The translations under genes and the position numbers were made by a program. From assembly GCA_964351595.1 (NCBI GenBank), contig CAYGOT010000001.1:87939-151938 (forward strand): a DNA stretch of 64,000 bases, given 5' to 3'. Shown piece by piece: positions 1 through 8,198 of the stretch (the stretch's first letter is position 1; every line of letters starts with the position of its first letter). The stretch comes from UBA6059 sp964351595. Lineage in GTDB: Bacteria > Bacteroidota > Bacteroidia > Cytophagales > Cyclobacteriaceae. A model generated the notes under the pieces. The model searched no databases. It saw nothing but the letters and a program-made list of their open reading frames with translations, and was not told the DNA's origin.

Positions 1-774
1 ATTCAGCACTCTATAGTTGATGGTTTCATCGCGGATTATAGGACGATTTCCAGGAGATCTAAGATCAACTGCATATTCAAAATTAGCGGTCATGAAGCTA
101 AAATCCACACCAATAAAAAAGTTACCAAGAGGGTATTTGACCCCACTAATAACACTTAGTGCCATTGATGTTGGGTTCGAATGAGGAGCTATGTTGACAT
201 AGTCAGATCCTACTCCTGTAGTACCTTCCTTAGTACCGTAAACAATCCATGAATAAGATGGGTAGTCCAAGCTGGTGTATCCCAATCCAAGCTGAAAATC
301 AATGAAAAACGAACCTAATGACTGAGTATATCCAATCCCACCGATTAGTCCTCTAAATCTGTAATTATCTTGTCTGAATTCAAGCCTTTGAGTAGGAAAA
401 AAGCTAAAGGTATCGTAATAGAAATCTCTAACAGGATCAGTTTCAACATTATGTTGAGTGCTTATATAATCAACAAATCCATGAAAATTCCCACTTAGTT
501 GACGCTTGATACTCATTGTATAGAGAAATCCTATTTCAGCAGAATTATTCATATTTTTATTGAAGCCTTCCCATTGATAATATCCTTCACCAAGTGCTTC
601 CACCATAGATATTGTCTGATTTACATCCATTTTACTAAACTTGCCCACTGGCAAGGAAACACCTGAAGTGAATTGAATTGACCAAGACTTGCCTTTAGTT
701 TCCTGTGCCTGAGTGCCGTAAAAACTGAGCATCAAGGATAAAATGCCGATTAGAGATCGAATGAACCTTTTCAT
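1..774 (-). CDS. Outer-membrane beta-barrel protein, 3' part missing
   Basis: The reading frame is open from an ATG at 772-774 to the window edge: 258 codons with no stop, so the C-terminus lies outside. It begins with a signal peptide (MKRFIRSLIGILSLMLSFYG, cleavage likely near AQA-QE). After it come alternating polar/aromatic strands with many Gly, Tyr and Phe, for example LGGVSLPVG-like and FIDFQLGLGYTS segments, as expected for an outer-membrane barrel. No enzymatic motif is seen. The ATG overlaps the TAA of the upstream T9SS-exported protein by one base (TAATG), so the two are probably co-translated. A role as a surface barrel partner of that protein is inference from position. Confidence 0.7.
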   Translation of the reverse strand, partial: MKRFIRSLIGILSLMLSFYGTQAQETKGKSWSIQFTSGVSLPVGKFSKMDVNQTISMVEALGEGYYQWEGFNKNMNNSAEIGFLYTMSIKRQLSGNFHGFVDYISTQHNVETDPVRDFYYDTFSFFPTQRLEFRQDNYRFRGLIGGIGYTQSLGSFFIDFQLGLGYTSLDYPSYSWIVYGTKEGTTGVGSDYVNIAPHSNPTSMALSVISGVKYPLGNFFIGVDFSFMTANFEYAVDLRSPGNRPIIRDETINYRVLN

Positions 775-2039
775 TATTTCTCAATGATTAAGATGTGATC
801 TTTCAGTTTTTCGCCTTTATGATAAATACTGATGTAATATTTGCCTGGTGCGAGTTCACTCAGGTCAGCCTTACTACCGGCAGTATACGATTTTATCTCT
901 TTGGCTAACTGTTGCTTCTCGTTGGTCATGGTGATATCCAACTCGACTCCTTCAACTACATCTATGTCAAGAAAGCCAGAGCCGGGATTGGGGTAGACCA
1001 TCAAGGAACCAAAATTGTAAAAGGAAATGGTACGTGTAGCGAGTGTTGTACTTCCACTTTTGGCGGTTACCAAAAAGCTCACTGAGGCTCCAGACGTCAT
1101 AGTGAATGATAAGTCGTCACCATTGGCATAGTAGCTCAATGTGCCAGAAGTCCTCTGCCAGGTATAGCTGGAGGCTCCAGTGCAGTTGACATCCGTGGAT
1201 ACTGATCCTGTACCTACGCTGTTTGATGTGTTAAGAAAAAACGGGTTAGAGCCTGCATTGGTATAGCTTCCTTCCAGGCAGACATTCGTATTGATGGATA
1301 GATTTATGGTCTGCGTACGGTTGATGTCACAGGAAGAGGATGTTGTCAACTTTAATGTCACATTGCCACTCAGCTTTGGCTTAATGGTAACAGAACTGCC
1401 GCTTGAAGAACCTTGAATAGAAGCGTAAATACCCCCGCTGATAATCGACCATGAATAGGTAACGCCTGATTTGTTGTTGACACTGTAGGTTACATTGCTG
1501 GTTCCCGTGACTGATGTACTGCCTTGAATTGTCCCTATATAAGCATGGTAGCTCGCAAATGTTGCGGCTTGTGTGTAATGATAATAGGAGCCATCTCTGT
1601 TGTGCGATACCAAAGGACCATCTGAACCATACTTCGAGATGTATTTATATCCTGATCCTGCTGATACTTTAACAGCAGAGTGTGGCCCGGCACTTGAGTT
1701 GTAAACTATAGCATCTGCCTGAGCCTCAGTACAGACCTTCATGAATTTGGGGTTATTGGTTATCTCACCTGTGCCTAAAATTCCTTGATCGTTAGGACAC
1801 GTATAAGGTGGGGATTGCGTCGTGAAATAAGAAGGTTGACAACCATCCTCAAGATACGATAGCACAAATCCGTGGCAGTTATACACAGCCGAGGTGTGAC
1901 AAGGTGAAATTTTATGAGAGTCCCACGTTGATCCTATACGCCAGTCTGCGTCTGTAAAGCTTGAGCAGGTTTGGCCAAGAAGTGAATGTGAAATGAGATA
2001 TATGGAAATGATAATAATAAAGGGTTTTAATAAGTTCAT
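774..2039 (-). CDS. T9SS-exported protein with Cys/His pair and Ig/PKD-like modules
   Basis: 421 residues. A signal peptide covers about residues 1-22. An N-terminal globular domain (about 25-165) carries Cys55 in the context YNCHGF and His120 in GPHSAVK. That spacing and context recall papain/NlpC-like amidase folds such as the DUF7689-type proteins, but catalysis is unproven. A Ser/Thr/Gly-rich stretch (about 170-340) looks like PKD/Ig-type modules. The last about 75 residues start at MVYPNPGSG and match a type A T9SS sorting domain, so the protein should be exported and anchored or released at the surface. Its stop overlaps the start of the barrel gene downstream. The substrate is unknown; an adhesin with a dead amidase-like domain is an alternative. 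Confidence 0.75.
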   Translation of the reverse strand: MNLLKPFIIIISIYLISHSLLGQTCSSFTDADWRIGSTWDSHKISPCHTSAVYNCHGFVLSYLEDGCQPSYFTTQSPPYTCPNDQGILGTGEITNNPKFMKVCTEAQADAIVYNSSAGPHSAVKVSAGSGYKYISKYGSDGPLVSHNRDGSYYHYTQAATFASYHAYIGTIQGSTSVTGTSNVTYSVNNKSGVTYSWSIISGGIYASIQGSSSGSSVTIKPKLSGNVTLKLTTSSSCDINRTQTINLSINTNVCLEGSYTNAGSNPFFLNTSNSVGTGSVSTDVNCTGASSYTWQRTSGTLSYYANGDDLSFTMTSGASVSFLVTAKSGSTTLATRTISFYNFGSLMVYPNPGSGFLDIDVVEGVELDITMTNEKQQLAKEIKSYTAGSKADLSELAPGKYYISIYHKGEKLKDHILIIEK

Positions 2040-2302
2040 GATTGCGAAACGTTTAAGTATTCTGCAAAGGTCACTACTAAATCGATGTTTATTATATTTT
2101 GATCATCTTATATTTAATAATTTTAATTATGCTTATTAGGAATTATTACAGGCAGTCATAAATTTATCTTGACTTATTCTTAATCAAAGATAAAACCCTC
2201 TCTGAGCGATTTTAGGGCCATAAAAACAAAAATAAGAACCTATATTGGCGTTATGCCCTAAGAGTAAAAACGATAAAAGAGTTGTTATGCTTATCTAACT
2301 TT

Positions 2303-3604
2303 TCACTGAGGGACAATCTCTCCATATTTATATGTGATGTTCGATATGAGTTTTCCTGTTGCATCATAGCTTTCCCACTCTCCATGCTTCTGATTCCTAT
2401 GGTATTCGCCTTTTTCCAGTGCATTACCAGTCTCATCGTATTTGATATACAGTCCTTGTCTGCGATCAAATTCATAGGTGATGAGCTCGGAGATCTCGCC
2501 ATCAGGGAAGTATAGTCGCTCTTCACCGTGCTTACGGTCATTTTTGTAGGGTGATTCCCTGATTTTGATACCGTTTTCATTGAAGGCCATCTCTGTGCCC
2601 TGCTTCTTGCCATAGGCGTACGACTCTTCCAGTATGACTACTTCATCCCCGTTGTAGTACTTCCACTTACCTGACTTGAAGTCGTCTTTGTAGGTTTTTT
2701 CGCTTAGCTTTTTACCCTCAGTACTATAGTCAGTGATGACACGGGTCTTCTCGGCATTGCCGTAGTTGATCTCTTGCTTGAGTTGGCCGTCTGGATAGAA
2801 GGCCTGACTTTCGCCAACGCGATATCCTTCGACATAGTTGAGAATCTGCTCAGGACTACCGTCATCATAGTAAGTATTGACCGGCCCTGACAATGCTCCC
2901 GCAACGTAGGTGCCCTCATACTTAAGCTGCCCGTTGGTATGGAAGGTTTTGTAGCTACCGGATTTCTCTCCGCGGTAGTTGAATGCCTCGGTTTCAGGAT
3001 TGCCGTTTTCAAAATAGGTACGCAGGTGCCCGTCAATCATACCATTTACATAGTTGATATCACTTCGGAGATTACCGTTCTCATAGTAGGTTTTTTCAGG
3101 TCCATTGGGTTTGCCATTGGCATAATAGATTTCCTGCTTCAGCTCTCCATCAGCATAGTACTTTCTAACGACTCCATCGGGTTGGCCTTTTTTGAACTCT
3201 GTCGTACTTTGGATTTTTCCGGTAGGGTAGTAGCTGGTCAGCTCATTGACCAAAGTGTCATCTTCGAAATAGCCCTTTTGAAGCAGGATGCCGGTCTCGA
3301 AGTAAACGAGCGTTTCGCCCTGTCTGAGTCCCTCCGAATACCGGGTCACCCTTTGCAGTGAGCCGTCGGGATAGAAGTTTTTGAAAACACCGTGCTTGGT
3401 GCCGTCTTTGAATTCTCCGGTGATCAGTGTGTCGCCGGTTTCACTGAGTTGGATGTAGAGTCCGTCGATCCTGGAGCTATCGCCCTCAAGGATGGTATAG
3501 CGCTCCAAAGGCTTGGTTTGTGTCGAGTCGTAGTAAGTCTGGACGAGCTGCTGAGCAGCTAATGTAATAGGTGAGAGCGCAAATAAGAGGAGGACGATTT
3601 TCAT
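2303..3604 (-). CDS. Secreted MORN-variant repeat protein
   Basis: 433 residues with a signal peptide (about 1-18, ending LAAQQ). The rest is a run of roughly 22-24-residue MORN-type repeats with the core Y-x-x-G-x-L-(x)n-Y-x-x-G-x-x-x-G, as in YYENGNLRSD and TYFENGNPETE. This is the pattern of proteins commonly labelled YwqK-family or toxin-antitoxin MORN proteins in Bacteroidota. That label is historical, and nothing here shows toxin or antitoxin activity. A terminator-like hairpin lies directly upstream, so the gene is probably transcribed separately from the thiolase gene. The repeats suggest an extended beta-hairpin solenoid in the periplasm or outer membrane; the partner is unknown. Confidence 0.85.
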   Translation of the reverse strand: MKIVLLLFALSPITLAAQQLVQTYYDSTQTKPLERYTILEGDSSRIDGLYIQLSETGDTLITGEFKDGTKHGVFKNFYPDGSLQRVTRYSEGLRQGETLVYFETGILLQKGYFEDDTLVNELTSYYPTGKIQSTTEFKKGQPDGVVRKYYADGELKQEIYYANGKPNGPEKTYYENGNLRSDINYVNGMIDGHLRTYFENGNPETEAFNYRGEKSGSYKTFHTNGQLKYEGTYVAGALSGPVNTYYDDGSPEQILNYVEGYRVGESQAFYPDGQLKQEINYGNAEKTRVITDYSTEGKKLSEKTYKDDFKSGKWKYYNGDEVVILEESYAYGKKQGTEMAFNENGIKIRESPYKNDRKHGEERLYFPDGEISELITYEFDRRQGLYIKYDETGNALEKGEYHRNQKHGEWESYDATGKLISNITYKYGEIVPQ

Positions 3605-3638
3605 AAAAAGGCAGCCTCACTTTCAACGCAAGGCTGCC
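3603..3638 (-). terminator. Rho-independent terminator after the thiolase gene
   Basis: On the minus strand an 8-bp perfect stem, GGCAGCCT / AGGCTGCC (3638-3631 with 3617-3610), is followed by a T-run at 3609-3605. It sits between the thiolase stop and the MORN-protein ATG, so it should end the thiolase transcript. The T-run abuts the next start codon, so a role as a leader attenuator is also possible. Confidence 0.7.
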
Positions 3639-3656
3639 GTAGTTATTGACTGACGA

Positions 3657-4835
3657 TTATACTCTTTCGATGACGATCGCGGATGCACCACCACCGCCAT
3701 TGCAAATACCCGCTACACCGATGGTTCCATCTTTTTGGTTGAGCACATTACTCAAGGTCGCCATGATCCTCGCGCCGGAAGCGCCAAGTGGGTGACCCAA
3801 CGCTACCGCTCCACCGAAGACATTGACGGTAGCAGGATCCAATTCGAGCGTTCTCATATTGGCTAATGCCACCGCACTGAATGCTTCATTGATTTCATAG
3901 AAGTCGACATCACTTTTTTCGATACCCGCATTTTTCATGGCTTTGGGTATCGCGAGTGATGGAGCAGTCGTAAACCATAGCGGCTCCTGAGCAGCGTCTG
4001 CAAAGCCTCTGATCTTAGCGATGGGCTTGAGACCAAGCTCCTCCATCTTCCTTTTACTTACCAGAATGAGTGCGGCAGCACCGTCATTGATCGTGGATGC
4101 GTTTGCAGCGGTGACTGTACCTTCTTTGCTAAATACGGGACGGAGCGAAGGAATCTTATCAAAGGATACGTTCTTGTACTCTTCGTCTTCATCCATCACG
4201 ATCGGGTCACCTTTTCGCTGAGGTATTTCTACACCGACGATTTCATCTTTGAAAAGGCCGGCGGCTGTGCTTTCAGCTGATCGGGTGTAGGACTGGATAG
4301 CGTAAGCATCCTGATCTTCCCGACTGATGTTCATTTCTTTGGCGGTATTATCGGCACAGTTACCCATCGGGAAGTTGTTGTACGCCTCCCAAAGGCCATC
4401 ATGCATCAATCCGTCTATTAACTGACCATGGCCATACTTATGTCCGAATCGAGCTTTTGGGATGTAGTAGGGTACGTTGGACATGCTTTCCATACCACCA
4501 GCCACAACAATGTCAGCGTGCCCTAACATTATTGTCTGCGCACCGATCATGGCAGTTTTCATACCCGACGAGCATACCTTGTTTACGGTAGTACATGGGA
4601 CGTTGTAGCCAATGCCTGCACCTACAGCTGCCTGTCGGGCTGGCGCCTGACCCAGGCCAGCTGATACGACATTGCCGTAGTAGACCTCATCTACCTGATC
4701 GGCGGAGACTCCAGCCTTCTCCAGGGCTCCTTTGATGGCTGTCGAGCCGAGCTGTACGGCGGTGATGCCGCTGAGCTGTCCTCCAAAACTTCCGATAGGT
4801 GTCCGCACGGCAGACACGATATATACCTCTTGCAT
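3657..4835 (-). CDS. atoB: Acetyl-CoA C-acetyltransferase (thiolase)
   Basis: 392 residues, the normal length for biosynthetic or degradative thiolases. The three active-site signatures are all present: nucleophile Cys88 (NKVCSSGMK), His348 (GHPLGASGAR) and Cys378 (CNGGGGAS). The start MQEVYIVSAVRTPIG is typical. The loop with GLMHDGLWEAYNN resembles acetoacetyl-CoA thiolases more than long-chain 3-ketoacyl-CoA thiolases, so condensation or cleavage of acetoacetyl-CoA in the cytoplasm is the likely reaction. It lies 26 bp downstream of the Bat-like TPR gene, where batD might be expected, and ends at a clear terminator. Nothing in the neighbourhood supplies the rest of a beta-oxidation or ketone pathway. 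The family is certain; the substrate range is inferred. Confidence 0.93.
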   Translation of the reverse strand: MQEVYIVSAVRTPIGSFGGQLSGITAVQLGSTAIKGALEKAGVSADQVDEVYYGNVVSAGLGQAPARQAAVGAGIGYNVPCTTVNKVCSSGMKTAMIGAQTIMLGHADIVVAGGMESMSNVPYYIPKARFGHKYGHGQLIDGLMHDGLWEAYNNFPMGNCADNTAKEMNISREDQDAYAIQSYTRSAESTAAGLFKDEIVGVEIPQRKGDPIVMDEDEEYKNVSFDKIPSLRPVFSKEGTVTAANASTINDGAAALILVSKRKMEELGLKPIAKIRGFADAAQEPLWFTTAPSLAIPKAMKNAGIEKSDVDFYEINEAFSAVALANMRTLELDPATVNVFGGAVALGHPLGASGARIMATLSNVLNQKDGTIGVAGICNGGGGASAIVIERV

Positions 4836-4861
4836 CTAATCTTTATTTATGGGTTCGTTGA

Positions 4862-5722
4862 TTACCAATCTGGTTTTTTACTATCAGCCTTCTTCGTGGC
4901 TTTCTTCTTCATTTGTTGTAAATACTGTACCTCGCTATTGCGCATAGCCTCCAGGATCATTTTTGCTTTTTCCTCACTGAGGTTCATTTCCTCTAGTTTC
5001 TCAGAAGGGCTAGGCATTGGCTGATCCTCCTTGGGTTCGTCAGACTCTTCGCCTTCCTGCGGTTCCTGTTGTTCTTGCTCGCCTTCTTTCTGCTCTTGAT
5101 CTTCCTGTTGCTGCTGCTCTTCGCTATCCTTTTGCTGCTGCTCCTGGTCTTGCTCCTGCTGATCTTGATTCTGTTGGTCCTGATCCTGCTGTTCTTCGTT
5201 TTCCTTCTGCTCTTGATCTTGTTTCTCCTGATCCTGTTTCTCCTGGTCTTCCTTCTCCTGATCTTCTTGGTCTTGCTGCTGATCTTCTTGTTCCTGAAGT
5301 TTCTTCTTGACTAGTTCGTAGTTATACCGCGCTTCTTCGTTGGCCGGATTGGCTCGCACTGCCTCCTTAAAATAACGGAGGGATTTCTGAAGCTGGTCTG
5401 GGGAACTGTTCAACATGCCGAGTTGCTGATAAGCTATAGACTTGAGTCGTTTATCATCGGTCATGGTGAGCCGCTGATAGCTATTCTGTGCATTGGAAGA
5501 GTCGCTCAGTTGATAGTACGCATGTGCCAGGTTGAGCATAGCCCTGTCGTCTACCACCTGCATGCTGTCGATAAGCATTGAGTAATCCTGTGCGGCTTGC
5601 TCATAGTTTTGATTCATATACGCTTGCTCTGCAGACCTTTTGAGTGCATTGACAGTTGCAATATCATTGATATCAATAAAAGCCAGCAGGAGCGATCCCA
5701 GTATCCACATGGTCAGTTTCAT
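4862..5722 (-). CDS. TPR protein with Gln/Glu-rich tail (BatC-like)
   Basis: 286 residues. An N-terminal hydrophobic segment (about 1-17) is a signal peptide or anchor. TPR-type helices span about 25-140 (for example ALNLAHAYYQLSDSSNAQ and AVRANPANEEARYNYEL). A low-complexity segment rich in Gln, Glu, Asp and Lys follows (about 145-235), then a short conserved-looking C-terminal tail. The ATG overlaps the stop of the VWA gene (ATGA), which implies co-translation. TPR plus VWA membrane proteins in this order match BatB-BatC of the Bacteroides aerotolerance operon, whose proteins are thought to form a periplasmic complex. BatA, BatD, BatE and MoxR are absent around it, so the symbol is withheld. 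Confidence 0.8.
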   Translation of the reverse strand: MKLTMWILGSLLLAFIDINDIATVNALKRSAEQAYMNQNYEQAAQDYSMLIDSMQVVDDRAMLNLAHAYYQLSDSSNAQNSYQRLTMTDDKRLKSIAYQQLGMLNSSPDQLQKSLRYFKEAVRANPANEEARYNYELVKKKLQEQEDQQQDQEDQEKEDQEKQDQEKQDQEQKENEEQQDQDQQNQDQQEQDQEQQQKDSEEQQQQEDQEQKEGEQEQQEPQEGEESDEPKEDQPMPSPSEKLEEMNLSEEKAKMILEAMRNSEVQYLQQMKKKATKKADSKKPDW

Positions 5723-6693
5723 ATCCTGATAATTTTTACATTGATCAATACATCCATTAGCATTAGTAGCAGTGCTAATCCAAGGAAGTAGTAGTACTTA
5801 TTGGCGGATACATCTACTTGCTTGGCGTCCGTCAGTTCTCCTTCGATGGCACTGATTGTATTTATTAATCTCGAAACGTCATTTTTAGTTTCGTTGATTT
5901 CGAAGTATTTGCCACCTGTCTTAGCGGCCACCTGCTTTAGTGAGGCCGGATTAAGCTTTGTAACCACATCAGCTCCTTCTCTATCTTTTTTAAAGCCTCT
6001 GCGCGTCATGATCTTACTACCCCGCGCTGTGCCTATGCCCAGCGTGAATAATTTAATATTCGAATCTTTGATTTTTTGAGCAATAGCGTTGGTCTCTTCA
6101 CCAAAGTCTTCCCCATCTGAGATTAGTATAATCACCTTTGACTTTTGCTGAGAGACAGGCGCATCTTCGTCATTGAGCTTCTCGAGGGCCAACTCCATGG
6201 GCGGCCCAAAGTCAGTTCCGTTGTATGGGGCTATTTCTGTGCTGAGCGTTTCCAAAAAGAGATTGATGGCACCTTTGTCATAGGTCAACGGACATTGTAC
6301 GAAAGCCTCGTTGGCGAAGATGATGAGGCCAATGCGATCTGAATTGAAGGCGTTAACAATGTTTTTGAGCTCAAACTTGAGCTTCTCCAGGCGTGTAGGC
6401 TGGATGTCAAATGCATTCATCGATTCCGATAGGTCGACGGCAATCATAATATCCTTGCCGATGGCCTTGATCTCACGCTTCGTCTCACCAAATGAAGGTC
6501 CCAGCAGCGCAACAATCAATAGTGCGAAGTAGGAAGAACGGATGATGAGTTTTACAAAAACCTTGGAATAGGAAGTGCCCATCATTCGCGCAATGCGGAT
6601 AACACGCCACAGATAGAAAAGGTAGAGTAAACCGAAAAGTGATATTAAAATAAGCTCTCTTGAAGAAAAGCCCGCAGACCAACTCATATTCAA
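5719..6693 (-). CDS. Membrane-anchored VWA protein (BatA/BatB-like)
   Basis: 324 residues. Two N-terminal membrane segments (about 13-30 and 51-66) and one at the C-terminus (about 300-318) flank a von Willebrand A domain. The metal-ion-dependent adhesion site is intact: Asp87-x-Ser89-x-Ser91 (VDLSES), a Thr in the NGTDFG loop, and Asp in ISDGEDFG. This is the architecture of BatA/BatB proteins of the aerotolerance operon. Only one VWA gene is present here instead of the usual tandem pair, and the region upstream is a tRNA locus. It is the first gene of the transcript shared with the TPR gene. Function in stress tolerance is inferred from the family. Confidence 0.85.
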   Translation of the reverse strand: MNMSWSAGFSSRELILISLFGLLYLFYLWRVIRIARMMGTSYSKVFVKLIIRSSYFALLIVALLGPSFGETKREIKAIGKDIMIAVDLSESMNAFDIQPTRLEKLKFELKNIVNAFNSDRIGLIIFANEAFVQCPLTYDKGAINLFLETLSTEIAPYNGTDFGPPMELALEKLNDEDAPVSQQKSKVIILISDGEDFGEETNAIAQKIKDSNIKLFTLGIGTARGSKIMTRRGFKKDREGADVVTKLNPASLKQVAAKTGGKYFEINETKNDVSRLINTISAIEGELTDAKQVDVSANKYYYFLGLALLLMLMDVLINVKIIRI

Positions 6694-6814
6694 ATTTTAT
6701 TCTTCAATTCAAAGTTAAGGAAAGGGGGGGCAATTGCATTACCGCCGGTATGTTTTAACATTTATTCACAATCGAGAAAGGCGGAGGATTCTGATGGATT
6801 TTTTTGAACCTGCT

Positions 6815-6846
6815 TTGTAATAATGTCACCCCTTCACCTATATTTG
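6815..6846 (+). promoter_or_regulatory. Bacteroidota-type promoter for the tRNA region
   Basis: A TTG at 6815-6817 and TATATTTG at 6839-6846 (matching TAnnTTTG) are separated by 21 bp, the arrangement of the Bacteroidota primary sigma-factor promoter. Transcription should start near 6853, upstream of the partial tRNA copy and tRNA-Ser. Confidence 0.6.
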
Positions 6847-6879
6847 CACTCCCTTAAAAAGAGGGCAATAGGTCAAGTA

Positions 6880-6937
6880 CCGGAGAGGTGGGTGAGTGCC
6901 TGTCCCGCGGTATGGCGGGAGCTGAAATTTTTCAGCT
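6880..6937 (+). repeat. Truncated copy of the tRNA-Ser 5' end followed by two hairpins
   Basis: Positions 6880-6898 repeat exactly the 19 bases at 6992-7010, which are the 5' acceptor strand and start of the D-arm of the intact tRNA-Ser, 112 bp downstream. After the repeat the sequence diverges into two hairpins: a 6-bp stem TCCCGC/GCGGGA (6903-6920) and a 7-bp stem AGCTGAA/TTCAGCT (6920-6937). No anticodon or T-arm follows, so it cannot make a functional tRNA. It may be a relic of insertion or duplication at the tRNA gene, or a processed leader. Confidence 0.65.
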
Positions 6938-6993
6938 TTATAATACTGGAAGGTTTGGACAGTAGCGCGTCCAACTGAATTTAGTTAAAGCCC

Positions 6994-7083
<90 letters not shown>

Positions 7084-7104
7084 AAACTACGCTGAAGCTT
7101 CGTT

Positions 7105-7386
7105 TTGCCTCAGCAATTGTTCTTTACGTGGTATGTATATGTTTTGCAAAGCTTGTCTTCGGACTTTAGGTATATTGGATATACCAACGATCTGGACAGG
7201 AGGCTGCTTGAACACAACAATGGAGAAACACAGTCAACTAAGGCATACAGACCTTATGAGATAGAGGCTTATGTGGCTGTGAATGCAATATCTAAAGCCA
7301 AAAGTCTTGAGAAGTACTTCAAAACAGGTTCTGGTAAGGCTATTTTGCAAAAGAGAATACTCATGCTAGATAAGTACAGTGAGTAG
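7105..7386 (+). CDS. GIY-YIG nuclease domain protein
   Basis: Up to 93 residues forming one GIY-YIG domain: the GIY-equivalent is WYVYVLQS and the YIG-equivalent is RYIGYT. These are followed by DLDRRLLEHNNG (catalytic Arg region) and the family-typical SKAKSLEKYFKTGSGKA. It belongs to the small UPF0213/COG2827-like group; members are often annotated as endonucleases of unknown target. There is no ATG in frame before the domain. TTG codons at 7105 or 7117 are the only plausible starts, and the gene begins just 22-34 bp after the tRNA-Ser CCA. It lies between two tRNA genes on the same strand and probably in the same transcript. The exact start is uncertain. Confidence 0.8.
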   Translation: MPQQLFFTWYVYVLQSLSSDFRYIGYTNDLDRRLLEHNNGETQSTKAYRPYEIEAYVAVNAISKAKSLEKYFKTGSGKAILQKRILMLDKYSE

Positions 7387-7408
7387 TCACAAGTACAGCG
7401 AGTAGTCA
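7372..7408 (+). repeat. 19-bp tandem repeat at the end of the GIY-YIG gene
   Basis: AAGTACAGTGAGTAGTCA (7372-7389) is followed after one base by AAGTACAGCGAGTAGTCA (7391-7408), with one mismatch. The first copy contains the stop codon of the nuclease gene, so the duplication is just outside the coding part. AGTCAAT-type fragments continue to 7457. Confidence 0.7.
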
Positions 7409-7458
7409 ATAGATTTGACAATAGTCAATGGAATTGACGAAACTTTAGTGCAGTCAAT

Positions 7459-7532
<74 letters not shown>

Positions 7533-7542
7533 CTTGATAATC

Positions 7543-7575
7543 AAGCACTTACATTAATTTGTAAGTGCTTTTTTT
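7543..7575 (+). terminator. Rho-independent terminator after tRNA-Arg
   Basis: A 10-bp perfect stem AAGCACTTAC / GTAAGTGCTT (7543-7552 with 7561-7570) and an 8-base loop are followed by a T-tract to 7575. It should end the tRNA-Ser / GIY-YIG / tRNA-Arg transcript. Confidence 0.9.
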
Positions 7576-8198
7576 ATATATATAAAGATTTCTTTAAAGA
7601 TTTTTTAAAGGTTTACTGCGGTTACTTTTCTTATATAAGGTTTATAACCGTAATCTCATTGATAATTTCCCGGCGTATTGTGCTATGATTGGTTCAACCT
7701 CTACGGATGCGAGCCACAGCAGTACGAATGGAGTGGGCGGAATGAGTACGCGAGCGGAGATTTGCGTGTGAACGGAGAGCACGACGATAGGAGTGTGGGA
7801 GTGAACTATTTACGAAGGGTTGGCGTGTATTTTTGATGTCAGTGGGTTTTGTCGTTATTAATTATGAAGTTATCCTGTGGGAAACCTTTTTTCAACTCTA
7901 GATCTGGACACACTTCTTGGGACGGTATGTCTTTTATTACTCAAGCCGGTTGCTTTAAGCTCGTTCGGTTTAGTTGTTTGGACAAGATGGGAAAGTCTAA
8001 GTCAGCCCAACGTTACTAAATTTTACGAGCTCTTAGTCACGCTATTGAAGAGTATTACTAGCAAAACTGATTGATTAAAGAGCTTTAAAAATGAATTAAC
8101 TCCTAAATTAAATTTGCGTTGTAGATCACTAGATTTACGAACGGACCTATATTAAGTTCTATTTGGTATAATCCCGTATATGAAGCTTACAGATTGTG
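7576..8198. other. Intergenic stretch after the tRNA block
   Basis: No convincing gene is seen. An AT-rich start with TTTAAAGATT repeats (7580-7610) gives way to a purine- and G-rich patch (about 7700-7830), then AT-rich DNA leading to the PhyH/cupin gene. A 65-codon frame at 7877-8074 has no recognisable domain and poor codon character. TAAATTTG, matching the -7 consensus, occurs near 8109 but lacks a well-spaced -33 TTG. The sharp composition change next to a tRNA gene could mark an old insertion boundary. Confidence 0.4.

Noticed and set aside
2251..2613. Other open frames over the MORN-repeat gene
   Set aside because: Shadow frames caused by the repetitive MORN-type sequence.
5017..5314. 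Leu/Ala-rich open frames on the plus strand opposite the Bat-like TPR gene
   Set aside because: They are the complement of the Gln/Glu-rich codons of the real gene; no start context or domain of their own.
7877..8074. 65-codon frame before the PhyH/cupin gene
   Set aside because: No domain, poor start context and low coding character.
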